In this document: one piece after another, positions 6,110 through 12,316 of the stretch
Position numbering within the stretch: position 1 is the first letter of the stretch
How the letters are laid out: each line of letters begins with the position of its first letter
NCBI GenBank assembly: GCA_015521265.1
Contig: WAON01000264.1
Coordinates: forward strand, 1-12,712
Direction: 5' to 3'
Source of the DNA: Desulfurococcales archaeon
GTDB lineage: Archaea; Thermoproteota; Thermoprotei_A; Sulfolobales; Desulfurococcaceae
DNA length: 12,712 nt
Notes under the pieces: model-generated
The model's input: the letters and a program-made list of their open reading frames with translations, nothing else
The model's database searches: none
Told to the model about the DNA's origin: nothing
Position numbers and translations under genes: made by a program

Positions 6110-6979
6110 TTGGACGTATACACGGTTAAATCGATCCTGCAGGGGATGCATTTAGCAGTATATAGTACGATCAAGCCGGGGGGTCTTCACAGGTTAAGGC
6201 TTGAAGCAGGAATCGACCACGTTTACTCCTCAATCCTCTCAGTATCAGACTACCTGTTAGAAGCTACTAGTCTAGGTGTTAGGGTTAGGAGGGGCGAGTT
6301 AGCAGCTACCCATATGGGTTTCGGGAAGCTACTGGCTAAGGCTCTCAGGGAAGCTTATAGGTGGAATCCAAAGCATGTTTACCCAGACTATATTGTTCCA
6401 AGCATGGTCTACGCTTTCGCAATAGCATACTCGGAGCCTGAAAGCATTATAAGCGACTACGGGAAGGTGAAGAGGGGTTTAGAACTAGTCCTTTACAGTA
6501 GGAATTGGAGGGAGATCAAGTCCTTCATAGACTCCCTGAAGAGTATTCATAGGGAAGACATGTACCAACACCTAACAATGACCGGCTACACCGGGCTGGG
6601 AGCTATCCAGGGCGAGACTAGTTTCCACGACGTATTCAGTACACTCGCTAGTAAGTGGCCGGGTTATCGAAGCCTAGATCTTAGGGAGGGTATTAGCCAT
6701 TATGTTAAGAAGCTCCTCGAGTACTACCATAAATACAATGATGCAAACAATGCCCTCATAAAACTATACATAGACCTAGTAACACCTAGAATGCCTGAGT
6801 GGGCTAAGAGGGAGTTAGAGAAAGCAGTAAGTGAAGGATTAATGCTTACAAAAGAGGGTAGTAAGAAGCTTTTCAACATAGACCTAAAACTTAGGAGGGA
6901 AGGCGTAGGATTCGAGGAATACACAGCCCTCCTAGGAGTAATTGCGGGATTAGCTGTTTATGAAGGACTCAGACCCTAA
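6110..6979 (+). CDS. CitG/triphosphoribosyl-dephospho-CoA synthase-like protein
   Basis: A 289-residue soluble, mostly helical protein. The N-terminal KPGGLHRLRLEAGIDHVYSS (22-41) matches the 'KPGgvhR...d..H..fl.S' signature of the CitG family (PF01874). THMGFGKLLAKAL (67-79) stands where the family has 'NTHLG..ll..PL'. GYTGLGAIQGETSFHDVFSTLASKWPGY corresponds to the GGLG...dv segment and what follows. In bacteria CitG makes the prosthetic-group precursor of citrate lyase. Archaeal homologues occur without citrate lyase, none is encoded here, and their role is not settled. From memory, CitG-like genes also appear in C1-cofactor clusters of methylotrophs, which would go with the MptN-like ligase nearby, but this is inference. 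The start is TTG at 6110, because a stop lies two codons upstream. It overlaps the convergent rhomboid gene by 4 bp at the stops. Confidence 0.75.
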   Translation: MDVYTVKSILQGMHLAVYSTIKPGGLHRLRLEAGIDHVYSSILSVSDYLLEATSLGVRVRRGELAATHMGFGKLLAKALREAYRWNPKHVYPDYIVPSMVYAFAIAYSEPESIISDYGKVKRGLELVLYSRNWREIKSFIDSLKSIHREDMYQHLTMTGYTGLGAIQGETSFHDVFSTLASKWPGYRSLDLREGISHYVKKLLEYYHKYNDANNALIKLYIDLVTPRMPEWAKRELEKAVSEGLMLTKEGSKKLFNIDLKLRREGVGFEEYTALLGVIAGLAVYEGLRP

Positions 6980-7782
6980 TAGTAATCCTCAACATCCTCC
7001 TCCCTATACATACCGGACAAGAACATTTTACCATAGCGTTCGAGCAGGTGCTTATACTCCCTGATCAAAGCCTTAAGCCTGGGATCAAGGAATAATGGAG
7101 CCATCGCTATACCGGATAGGAACCCGCCGATATGAGCCCAGAAAGCTACACTACTAAATACTCCTATAAGACTTATCAATCCGAATATTAACTGCATCAA
7201 GAACCAGATCAGTATGAATGCCCAAGCCGGTAGTACGAGTATTAATGGAATAATCCATATAGGATAGATCGCTGTGATCTTTGACTTCGGATAATAGACG
7301 AGATAAGCAGCCATAACACCGCTAATAGCACCACTAGCGCCAAGGGTTGGAGTAACCCATGGATTAACAATGTATCCACTAGCACTAGCCAAGTATTCCG
7401 GAGGTATAAAAGCAATACTCAATATATGGAATAAGTCAGCGAATAAACCGCTTAGAAAATAGAATAACAGGTACCTCTTCCTACCCATAGCTGATTCAAC
7501 CGGGCCTCCGAAGAGGAATAGGAATAGCATGTTTCCAAGTATATGGGCCCAATCACCATGTACAAACATAGCTGTGAAGAGAGTCCAAAGCCTCTCGCCG
7601 CGAACAATCTCTATCGGAGTCATAGCTAGTTCCCGCTGAGCATCAAAAGTACTCAGTGCTCCCGGGACTATGAGGCTCGGATAATAGAGTAGCATGAGGA
7701 ATACGATGAAGTTTATAACTATGATTGAGATTGTAACTACTGGTCTGCGATGCGGAGCAGTTTGAAGTATTGGAAGACCCAA
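6976..7782 (-). CDS. Rhomboid-family intramembrane serine protease
   Basis: Cleaves membrane proteins within or near their transmembrane segments. The 268-residue protein has a first helix (~15-38), then FVHGDWAHILGNMLFLFLFG (73-92) with the family's HxxxN (H80, N84). The catalytic GASG box with Ser150 follows (TLGASGAISGVMAAYLVY), and the catalytic His217 lies in FWAHIGGFLSGI. The order and spacing are those of active rhomboids, with six or seven helices in all. The C-terminal tail (232-268) is cytoplasmic and charged, ending EEDVEDYY. The TTG at 7782 is used; GGGG a few bases upstream may be the ribosome binding site. The metallophosphoesterase gene lies 21 bp upstream on the same strand, so they probably share a transcript. 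The natural substrate cannot be told from the context. Confidence 0.93.
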   Translation of the reverse strand: MGLPILQTAPHRRPVVTISIIVINFIVFLMLLYYPSLIVPGALSTFDAQRELAMTPIEIVRGERLWTLFTAMFVHGDWAHILGNMLFLFLFGGPVESAMGRKRYLLFYFLSGLFADLFHILSIAFIPPEYLASASGYIVNPWVTPTLGASGAISGVMAAYLVYYPKSKITAIYPIWIIPLILVLPAWAFILIWFLMQLIFGLISLIGVFSSVAFWAHIGGFLSGIAMAPLFLDPRLKALIREYKHLLERYGKMFLSGMYREEDVEDYY

Positions 7783-7803
7783 CCCAGCCCCTCCATTAAA
7801 CCC

Positions 7804-8532
7804 CTACTTAAACCATTCAAGAATCCCCGTTTTAACGCTGGTCAATCTTACCTCAACGATCCTCTTATTAGCTGGTAGTGCTACGTTGTATATTCTAGTA
7901 GACTTATAAATACTCGTTGTTTTCTTAGAGTTATGAGCGTGTCCGTGTATTACTACATCTACTAAGCCCCCGATCTCCTCGATAACTCGGGGATTAGCCA
8001 GATAAGGCCAGATCCTCCTAGGCTCACCAACTAGCGTATCCATGCAGACACCATAGTGGGAAACTACTACTATAAACCTAGGCTTCTCCCTCTCCCTAAC
8101 ATCGAGTACTAGCTTCTTAAGCTTAACCGGTAGCTCGTCGTAAACCCTCCTGATCCACGGCATGTTCCTAGCCTGCCAACTTGTAGGCTTCTCCAATGCC
8201 CCCCGGGTACCGATAATGGCTACTCTACCATCACCTGTATCGAGTATAGTGTATTCGTCATCTAGCCATTTTATCTCCGGGTATTTCCGCCGGTAGACTT
8301 CCTCATACCCCCTATACTCCTCATTTCCAAATACTGCTATGATCGGGGTGTCCGGGTACTTCTCCTTAATCATGCTTAGCACTGGCTGTAAGTACTCGTG
8401 TTTATTCTTTTCAACTATGTCCCCGGCTAGTATGAAGGCTTTAGGGTCCCCACTATACTCTTCCATGGCTTCCCGGAAGCCGGATAGGTATCTTGGACTA
8501 TGTATATCGGCTGTAGCAGCTAATACTATCAA
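7804..8532 (-). CDS. Calcineurin-like metallophosphoesterase
   Basis: A 242-residue dimetal phosphoesterase. The motif series is complete apart from one change: ATADIHS (D9, H11), LAGDIVE (D38), FGNEEY (N70), VVVSHYG (H159) and VIHGHAHNS (H198, H200). The usual His of the GNH/D block is Glu71. Archaeal phosphodiesterases of the YfcE/MJ0936 type also lack this His, so activity is still expected, more likely as phosphodiesterase. It has no signal peptide or membrane segment, so it is cytoplasmic. The TTG at 8532 opens directly on the first beta strand. It is the first gene of a pair with the rhomboid protease 21 bp downstream. The promoter lies in the divergent region that carries a 16-bp palindrome. 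Substrate unknown. Confidence 0.88.
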   Translation of the reverse strand: MIVLAATADIHSPRYLSGFREAMEEYSGDPKAFILAGDIVEKNKHEYLQPVLSMIKEKYPDTPIIAVFGNEEYRGYEEVYRRKYPEIKWLDDEYTILDTGDGRVAIIGTRGALEKPTSWQARNMPWIRRVYDELPVKLKKLVLDVREREKPRFIVVVSHYGVCMDTLVGEPRRIWPYLANPRVIEEIGGLVDVVIHGHAHNSKKTTSIYKSTRIYNVALPANKRIVEVRLTSVKTGILEWFK

Positions 8533-8568
8533 TTCCAGGCCCCACGCTTTGAATAGGTGGATTCAAGT

Positions 8569-8584
8569 ATTATTGATCAATAAT
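8569..8584. promoter_or_regulatory. Perfect 16-bp palindrome in divergent promoter, candidate operator
   Basis: ATTATTGATCAATAAT equals its reverse complement. It sits between the metallophosphoesterase start (8532, minus) and the TATA element of the zinc-ribbon gene (8598-8607, plus). It overlaps the A/T-rich stretch (8564-8574) that may be the TATA element of the minus-strand pair. A bound dimer here could affect both directions. Confidence 0.45.
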
Positions 8585-8597
8585 TGGGGAAAATAAT

Positions 8598-8607
8598 GTT
8601 TATAAGG
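8598..8607 (+). promoter_or_regulatory. TATA element of the zinc-ribbon gene
   Basis: GTTTATAAGG is a strong archaeal TATA element and recurs exactly on the minus strand at 12481-12490. Transcription would begin near 8630, leaving a leader of about 40 nt with GGTGA at 8661-8665, 6 nt before the TTG start at 8672. Confidence 0.6.
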
Positions 8608-8671
8608 CTTAACGAGTGTATCGTTGATAGCAGGGCGTGTATTGTAGAGAATGATTGATGGGTGAAAGTGT

Positions 8672-8911
8672 TTGACGATCGGTTTACTTAAGGGTGTGAA
8701 TAAAGCCGGTCATAAAGGCTGGGTTACGGTTAAGTGTGCTATCTGTCATAAGGATATAGACTTGTTTAAAGCAGTTGAGACTGGAGATGCTTATTACTGC
8801 CCCAGGTGTGTTAGTAAGGGTAGGGAGGCATTCTTCTGCGCTGCACATGCTAAGAAACTACACTACCGCTGCCCATATTGTGGAGGAGAACTGAAGCCTT
8901 ATTACCTCTAG
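8672..8911 (+). CDS. Small zinc-ribbon protein
   Basis: A 79-residue basic protein with three CxxC pairs: CAIC (22-25), CPRC (43-46) and CPYC (67-70). A further Cys56 (FFCAAH) and His59 and His64 lie between. This suggests one or two zinc sites, the first pairing CAIC with CPRC and the second using CAAH or LH with CPYCGGEL. The CPYCGGEL ending is typical of rubredoxin-like zinc ribbons in archaeal small proteins; whether it binds nucleic acid or protein is not known. The TTG at 8672 is chosen because GGTGA lies 6 nt upstream. Monocistronic: own TATA element, and five T's after the stop. The convergent ferredoxin gene ends 5 bp away. Confidence 0.75.
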   Translation: MTIGLLKGVNKAGHKGWVTVKCAICHKDIDLFKAVETGDAYYCPRCVSKGREAFFCAAHAKKLHYRCPYCGGELKPYYL

Positions 8912-8916
8912 TTTTT
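8912..8916 (+). terminator. T-run directly after the zinc-ribbon gene
   Basis: TTTTT follows the TAG stop at once. Archaeal RNA polymerase often terminates at short T-runs, so this may end the zinc-ribbon transcript. It also touches the last base of the convergent ferredoxin gene. Confidence 0.3.
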
Positions 8917-9104
8917 CATGGATCTGGCTCCTCGATGCTGATAGCTCTAGTAGGGCATAATGGTACACAAGCATAGCATTCAACACAGTATTCATCCCTA
9001 GCAACAACACGATTATTAATAATACTGAAAACATGGCCGGGGCAGTACTGGATGCATAAGCCGCAGAGGTTGCAGCGGGAGTAATCAATAACTACACGGG
9101 CCAA
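8916..9104 (-). CDS. 2[4Fe-4S] ferredoxin
   Basis: A 62-residue electron carrier, the usual size of clostridial-type ferredoxins. Both cluster motifs are complete: C11-x2-C14-x2-C17-x3-C21-P and C40-x2-C43-x2-C46-x3-C50-P. In the classic exchange, the last Cys of each motif binds the other cluster. The TTG at 9104 is preceded by GGAGG, about 9 nt away. A 76-residue reading frame in another phase overlaps this gene but has no such support. The ferredoxin stands alone with no oxidoreductase next to it, so the redox partner is unknown. Confidence 0.92.
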   Translation of the reverse strand: MARVVIDYSRCNLCGLCIQYCPGHVFSIINNRVVARDEYCVECYACVPLCPTRAISIEEPDP

Positions 9105-9154
9105 GACTGATTGCCTCCAACGCTTAACTAATTATTACTGGGTGGTTTTAGGAT

Positions 9155-9850
9155 TTGCTTGTTCGTGCAGATATGCATATACACTCGTATTATAGCGATG
9201 GACGAATGGGGCCTAGGGAGATCATACTTGAAGCTATCTATAAGGATTTAAGAGTTATTGCTGTAACGGACCATAATACTTTCCGTGGAGCAGTGGAAGC
9301 CCTCCGCTTAGCAAGGGGGCATCCCGAGGCTCCACTAGTAATTATTGGTAACGAGGTTAGAACAGAACATGGAGACGTACTAGTATACTGCTACGAACCC
9401 ATTAATACCCCGAGGAGCATACCGGAACTCATAGATGAAGCCCACAGTAATGATTGCCTCGTAGCACCAGCCCATCCATTCGACTTGTTTAGGAAGGGCA
9501 TAGGGGATCTAATATACGATTACGCCGAGCTATGGGACGCGATCGAGGTATGGAACGCTTCAGCCTCAAAGAAAGCCAACAGGAAAGCACTCGAGGCCGC
9601 TAAAATACTCGACCTACCAGGCCTTGCTAATAGTGATGCACACATACCCGAATACATAGGCATAGCCTACACGTTGATCGAGATCGGAGAGCTAAGCCCG
9701 GAGGGAGTATTCAAGGCAATAAAAGATAAAAACACAATACCACACCCCGGAAAACCGCCCTTTCGACTATTATTGAAACGCTTCAAGTGGAGCATTATGA
9801 GAAGGATAAAACATAGGGGAAGGATAAAAGCTGTTAAAGAAACAGCATAG
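9155..9850 (+). CDS. PHP-domain metal-dependent phosphoesterase
   Basis: A 231-residue stand-alone PHP domain, probably a phosphatase or nuclease acting on a small phosphate ester. All metal-binding motifs are visible: DMHIHSYYSDG (H8, H10, D15), VTDHNTF (D39, H40), GNEV (E67), EHGD (H72), APAHPFD (H107) and LANSDAH (D161, H163). This arrangement is like the TrpH/YciV-type subfamily with a trinuclear metal site. A basic C-terminal tail (about 204-231, rich in Lys and Arg: LLLKRFKWSIMRRIKHRGR) might bind nucleic acid or membrane; this is inference. The TTG at 9155 follows GGGTGGT at 9140-9146. Its stop is 11 bp from that of the convergent metallopeptidase-like gene. This is the last G+C-normal gene before the A+T-rich block. 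Confidence 0.87.
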   Translation: MLVRADMHIHSYYSDGRMGPREIILEAIYKDLRVIAVTDHNTFRGAVEALRLARGHPEAPLVIIGNEVRTEHGDVLVYCYEPINTPRSIPELIDEAHSNDCLVAPAHPFDLFRKGIGDLIYDYAELWDAIEVWNASASKKANRKALEAAKILDLPGLANSDAHIPEYIGIAYTLIEIGELSPEGVFKAIKDKNTIPHPGKPPFRLLLKRFKWSIMRRIKHRGRIKAVKETA

Positions 9851-9861
9851 ATCGAAGAAGT

Positions 9862-10836
9862 CTATCCAGCCCTCTCTAGGAGTAGAAGCGCTAATACTTT
9901 TAAATACTTCTCAACATCCAGCCTTCCACCCCTATATAGCCTCACTATAAATGGCTCTATCACTCTATGGAAGAACCTATGGTAACCGAACACTACGCTT
10001 AACTCATGAAGGATAAACGGGTCTATTGGAGCTGATAGCAATAGCAGGATCGGTGGGAGAGGTGATATTGCCTCAAATATTGGGGGTTTCTTATTCCTTA
10101 TCATATATTTAGACCATAAATAGGCTAGATCGTATGAGCACTGGCTATAAAATCCTCTACATAATGCTGTAAAGGGCTTCCAAGTATTATATTCTAAGGG
10201 TTGACTAGTTGATTTCTTAGTGAAGAATACCCTGTACATGACTGATAGGTTTGAATATGATGTTAGCTGTGCTATAAGCTCTTCAATAATCTTAACGTGT
10301 TCCTCACTATACCTCCTAGTATTTACACCATTGCTTAACTTCCAGTTGAAGGCATGCGTGTATTCATGTGTAATTGCTGATTTCATTAATCCTCTGAAAA
10401 CTGTTTCAACATCATACCCCGTATCCCTGGATATTTTAGTGGATGATTCATGTATTCTCTCAGGTGTTACGAATACTGCCGGATACTTAACACTGTGATC
10501 GTCAATATATCCTGGTCCTTGATCAATGAATACTCCATCGCACACGAAAGTTCTCCTAAACTCCTTAATCCTACGAAAAACCCTGTCAAGTTCTTCATCA
10601 ATATCTTCACCTGGTGCGTTTAGGAAAGAATCAATTATTTCATCTAAACCTTTCTTCTTCTCTAATGGTATACCGCTACTCCATTCTGGAGGACAGATCT
10701 TATCCATAGTATCGGGGTCTACTAGGTAAACGGGTATATCATGTACGTAGCTATATACCCATGAATCAGTGTATTCCCCCTTTACTATCCCTTCAGGATT
10801 TATCGAGGAATTTATGTTTACGAGTAAACCTGTCAT
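9862..10836 (-). CDS. Putative HExxH zinc metallopeptidase, unknown family
   Basis: A 324-residue protein with no clear signal peptide. The motif SAITHEYTHAFNWKL has HExxH at 157-161 within a helix. A plausible third ligand is Glu185 or Glu186 (IIEELIAQ), 24-25 residues after the second His, the gluzincin arrangement. Upstream, FVCDGVFIDQGPGYID and YPAVFVTPERI look like the beta strands before the active-site helix. Downstream is a helical region with a hydrophobic segment (PLPPILLLLSAPIDPFIL, ~259-276) that could be buried or peripheral to membrane. The ATG at 10836 is used; GATGA lies just upstream. The exported-protein gene ends 48 bp upstream on the same strand, so the pair may be cotranscribed. 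The DNA is A+T-richer than in the genes to the left (20 of 60 G/C at 10201-10260). I recognise no specific family; substrate unknown. Confidence 0.68.
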   Translation of the reverse strand: MTGLLVNINSSINPEGIVKGEYTDSWVYSYVHDIPVYLVDPDTMDKICPPEWSSGIPLEKKKGLDEIIDSFLNAPGEDIDEELDRVFRRIKEFRRTFVCDGVFIDQGPGYIDDHSVKYPAVFVTPERIHESSTKISRDTGYDVETVFRGLMKSAITHEYTHAFNWKLSNGVNTRRYSEEHVKIIEELIAQLTSYSNLSVMYRVFFTKKSTSQPLEYNTWKPFTALCRGFYSQCSYDLAYLWSKYMIRNKKPPIFEAISPLPPILLLLSAPIDPFILHELSVVFGYHRFFHRVIEPFIVRLYRGGRLDVEKYLKVLALLLLERAG

Positions 10837-10884
10837 GATTCATCAATATTTTATTATTCAAGGACTTATAGATAATAATTACCA

Positions 10885-11592
10885 TTACCCGGTAGGCCAC
10901 CAAATATGTCCATGACAATGGCCGTAAGGTGTGCCCCATGCTTTATATATTCCTGGCTGTTCCGGTAGCTCGATATCTATTATAGTAAATACCCCCATTA
11001 GATACCCACTCCATTTTAGGCTGTGATTCGACTCGTTGAAGTGGTTGTTGATCAAGTCTAGGCCCCAGTTATTTAGGAACCATAATAGATCCATTGTTAC
11101 TTCTCCACCACTATTCCATATCCTGTTATCAACTCTAAATAACACGTTTACTGCGTAGGTATTGTTCAAGGGCTTTATTTCGTAACTAGTTATATGTGCA
11201 CCGCTTGATTCATACTTCTTTATTTCTCCAAGAATGTTTTCTTTGAATTCTCGCCAGTGGTTTATTATGATCTCGTATGTGTTTTCACCGTAGAATAGTG
11301 TTTCATTAAATAAGATAAATTTATAATCATTACTAACACCGATAATGAATAATCTCTTCACCGGCTTAATACTTTGCAACGAAGCATTTATGGTTATAGA
11401 ACTTGCATTGCTTGGTAGGGCTGGTGGTATTACTACAGTTGTATTTGAAGCTGGGACCGTGCTTGAAGTTCTGACTTGATTATTTACACCAGTATTATTC
11501 TTAACTCCCGTATAATAGGCTAGGTAGACTAGTGAAGTAATGATTACTGATAAGATCAGCACAACAATAATATATAGCCCCAACCTCCCCAT
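10885..11592 (-). CDS. Membrane-anchored exported protein, unknown function
   Basis: A 235-residue protein. Residues 5-28 (GLYIIVVLILSVIITSLVYL and on) form a signal anchor preceded by one Arg, placing the rest outside the cell. A Ser/Thr/Asn-rich linker (31-75) follows. Eight N-x-S/T sequons are seen (Asn 32, 50, 62, 69, 96, 143, 186, 189), consistent with archaeal S-layer-type N-glycosylation. The globular part (78-215) is alpha/beta with no known motif. The end GTPYGHCHGHIWWPTG holds three His and one Cys within six residues, a possible metal site (inference). The ATG at 11592 follows a GGGAAGGG ribosome binding site. The HExxH gene downstream may be cotranscribed, so this could be an envelope partner or substrate, but nothing proves it. 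The DNA is A+T-rich. Family not recognised. Confidence 0.65.
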   Translation of the reverse strand: MGRLGLYIIVVLILSVIITSLVYLAYYTGVKNNTGVNNQVRTSSTVPASNTTVVIPPALPSNASSITINASLQSIKPVKRLFIIGVSNDYKFILFNETLFYGENTYEIIINHWREFKENILGEIKKYESSGAHITSYEIKPLNNTYAVNVLFRVDNRIWNSGGEVTMDLLWFLNNWGLDLINNHFNESNHSLKWSGYLMGVFTIIDIELPEQPGIYKAWGTPYGHCHGHIWWPTG

Positions 11593-11606
11593 CCCTTCCC
11601 GCCGTG

Positions 11607-11623
11607 TTAAACAAATTGTTTAA
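11607..11623. promoter_or_regulatory. 17-bp inverted repeat over the promoter of the exported-protein gene
   Basis: TTAAACAA, one A, then TTGTTTAA: an 8-bp inverted repeat with a 1-nt spacer. It overlaps the probable TATA element (TAATTTAAAC on the minus strand, about 25-35 bp before the ATG at 11592). It could be an operator, or the symmetry may simply come from an A/T-rich promoter. Confidence 0.35.
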
Positions 11624-11716
11624 ATTAAGGATAAACTTGTTGAAAGCTTTCAAGGTTTAATCCGGGTATAAGAGGGTAGTAATAGTTATTGGATTAAGAG
11701 TTGATAATCATAGTAG

Positions 11717-11941
11717 CTAGGTTGAGGTGATTTCGAAATCATCTACTATTTCCGCTATAGCTTCTATTTCATCCATATCCAGTTTTTCAGATGCTCTTGC
11801 AATAATTACCTCTTGTATTTCTCCATCAGAATCTATATGAATCTCTATATCTTCATAGTCTATTATCACAGCTACAGGCTTCCCCGATGATGAATTCCAT
11901 CCATGTAATTCATCATTACTCTTATAATAAACCCATTTCAA
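11717..11941 (-). CDS. DUF2283-like small protein, second tandem copy
   Basis: A 74-residue acidic protein paralogous to the next gene upstream. Shared positions are KW.Y near the start, a DEL element, DIEI.I..DGEI.E in the middle, then I..AS and a helix. This is the DUF2283 pattern (YD...D.lYi..., then v.vD.d.dGeivGIEIl.AS). No enzymatic residues are apparent. A GTG at 11953 could start a longer form, but it lies inside a perfect Shine-Dalgarno GGAGGTG (11951-11957), so the TTG at 11941, 9 nt downstream of it, is the better start. With this start both paralogues have exactly 74 residues. The upstream paralogue ends 44 bp before it, so they are likely one operon. In bacteria DUF2283 genes often sit beside DUF4258 genes; none is seen here. 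Function unknown. Confidence 0.68.
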   Translation of the reverse strand: MKWVYYKSNDELHGWNSSSGKPVAVIIDYEDIEIHIDSDGEIQEVIIARASEKLDMDEIEAIAEIVDDFEITST

Positions 11942-11985
11942 ACCATTAAGCACCTCCGCATAATAATCGATTATTTTCTCATTTA

Positions 11986-12210
11986 TTACTTATTTAAAGC
12001 ATCCCCGATTCTAGTTGTGCTCGCTATATACTTTATTTTCTCGAGGGGGACGTGTTTCGAAGCATTATATATAACTATCTCGTTTATCTCACCGTCCATA
12101 TTAATATAGATCTCTATATCTCTGTTTTCAATAATCAAAACGCTTCCACCACCATACTTACCAGCATATCTTAATTCATCCCTATCTTCAAAATAAGTCC
12201 ACTTACCCAA
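11986..12210 (-). CDS. DUF2283-like small protein, first tandem copy
   Basis: A 74-residue protein starting MGKWTYFEDRDEL, with DIEIYINMDGEINEIVIYNAS (about 32-52) in the core, then a helical tail (PLEKIKYIAS). It aligns along its length with the downstream copy, with about one gap between DEL and the core, and matches the DUF2283 outline of a small beta-rich domain. The TTG at 12210 follows GGTGGGTAGGG. An A/T-rich AATATTTGAA near 12240 on the minus strand is a possible TATA element. Compared with its sister it has a glycine-rich loop (GKYGGGS) and a basic C-terminal half, so the copies have diverged well since duplication. The DNA is very A+T-rich (17 of 60 G/C at 12061-12120). Function unknown. 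Confidence 0.68.
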   Translation of the reverse strand: MGKWTYFEDRDELRYAGKYGGGSVLIIENRDIEIYINMDGEINEIVIYNASKHVPLEKIKYIASTTRIGDALNK

Positions 12211-12257
12211 ACCCTACCCACCTAACCCTTACATCATTCAAATATTCCCAGAACAAA

Positions 12258-12289
12258 CCCATTACATTTCACAAATAATAAGTAATGGG
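12258..12289. repeat. 8-bp inverted repeat with 16-nt loop
   Basis: CCCATTAC (12258-12265) is the reverse complement of GTAATGGG (12282-12289). It lies between the 48-residue gene and the start of the DUF2283 pair, upstream of the latter's probable TATA element. It could be a second terminator arm or a regulatory site. No function can be read from it. Confidence 0.35.
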
Positions 12290-12299
12290 GAGAAAACCT

Positions 12300-12316
12300 C
12301 CAGTAGAGAATACTGG
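12300..12316 (-). terminator. Hairpin terminator of the 48-residue gene
   Basis: On the minus strand CCAGTA-TTCTC-TACTGG forms a perfect 6-bp stem with a 5-nt loop. It begins immediately after the TAA of the 48-residue gene (12317-12319) and is followed by AGGTTTTCT, which includes four T's. The position and tail suggest termination. Confidence 0.45.

Noticed and set aside
8858..9088. A 76-codon minus-strand frame overlapping the ferredoxin and zinc-ribbon genes
   Set aside because: The ferredoxin frame in the same stretch has two perfect cluster motifs and a ribosome binding site; this frame has neither.
9851..9861. Left attachment site matching the tRNA-Leu 3' half at the edge of the A+T-rich block
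   Set aside because: The 11 bases here and their surroundings do not repeat the tRNA T-arm or anticodon-arm sequence, so no left boundary can be claimed.
10220..10498. A 92-codon plus-strand frame inside the HExxH gene
   Set aside because: No ribosome binding site or domain; composition is what an antisense shadow gives.
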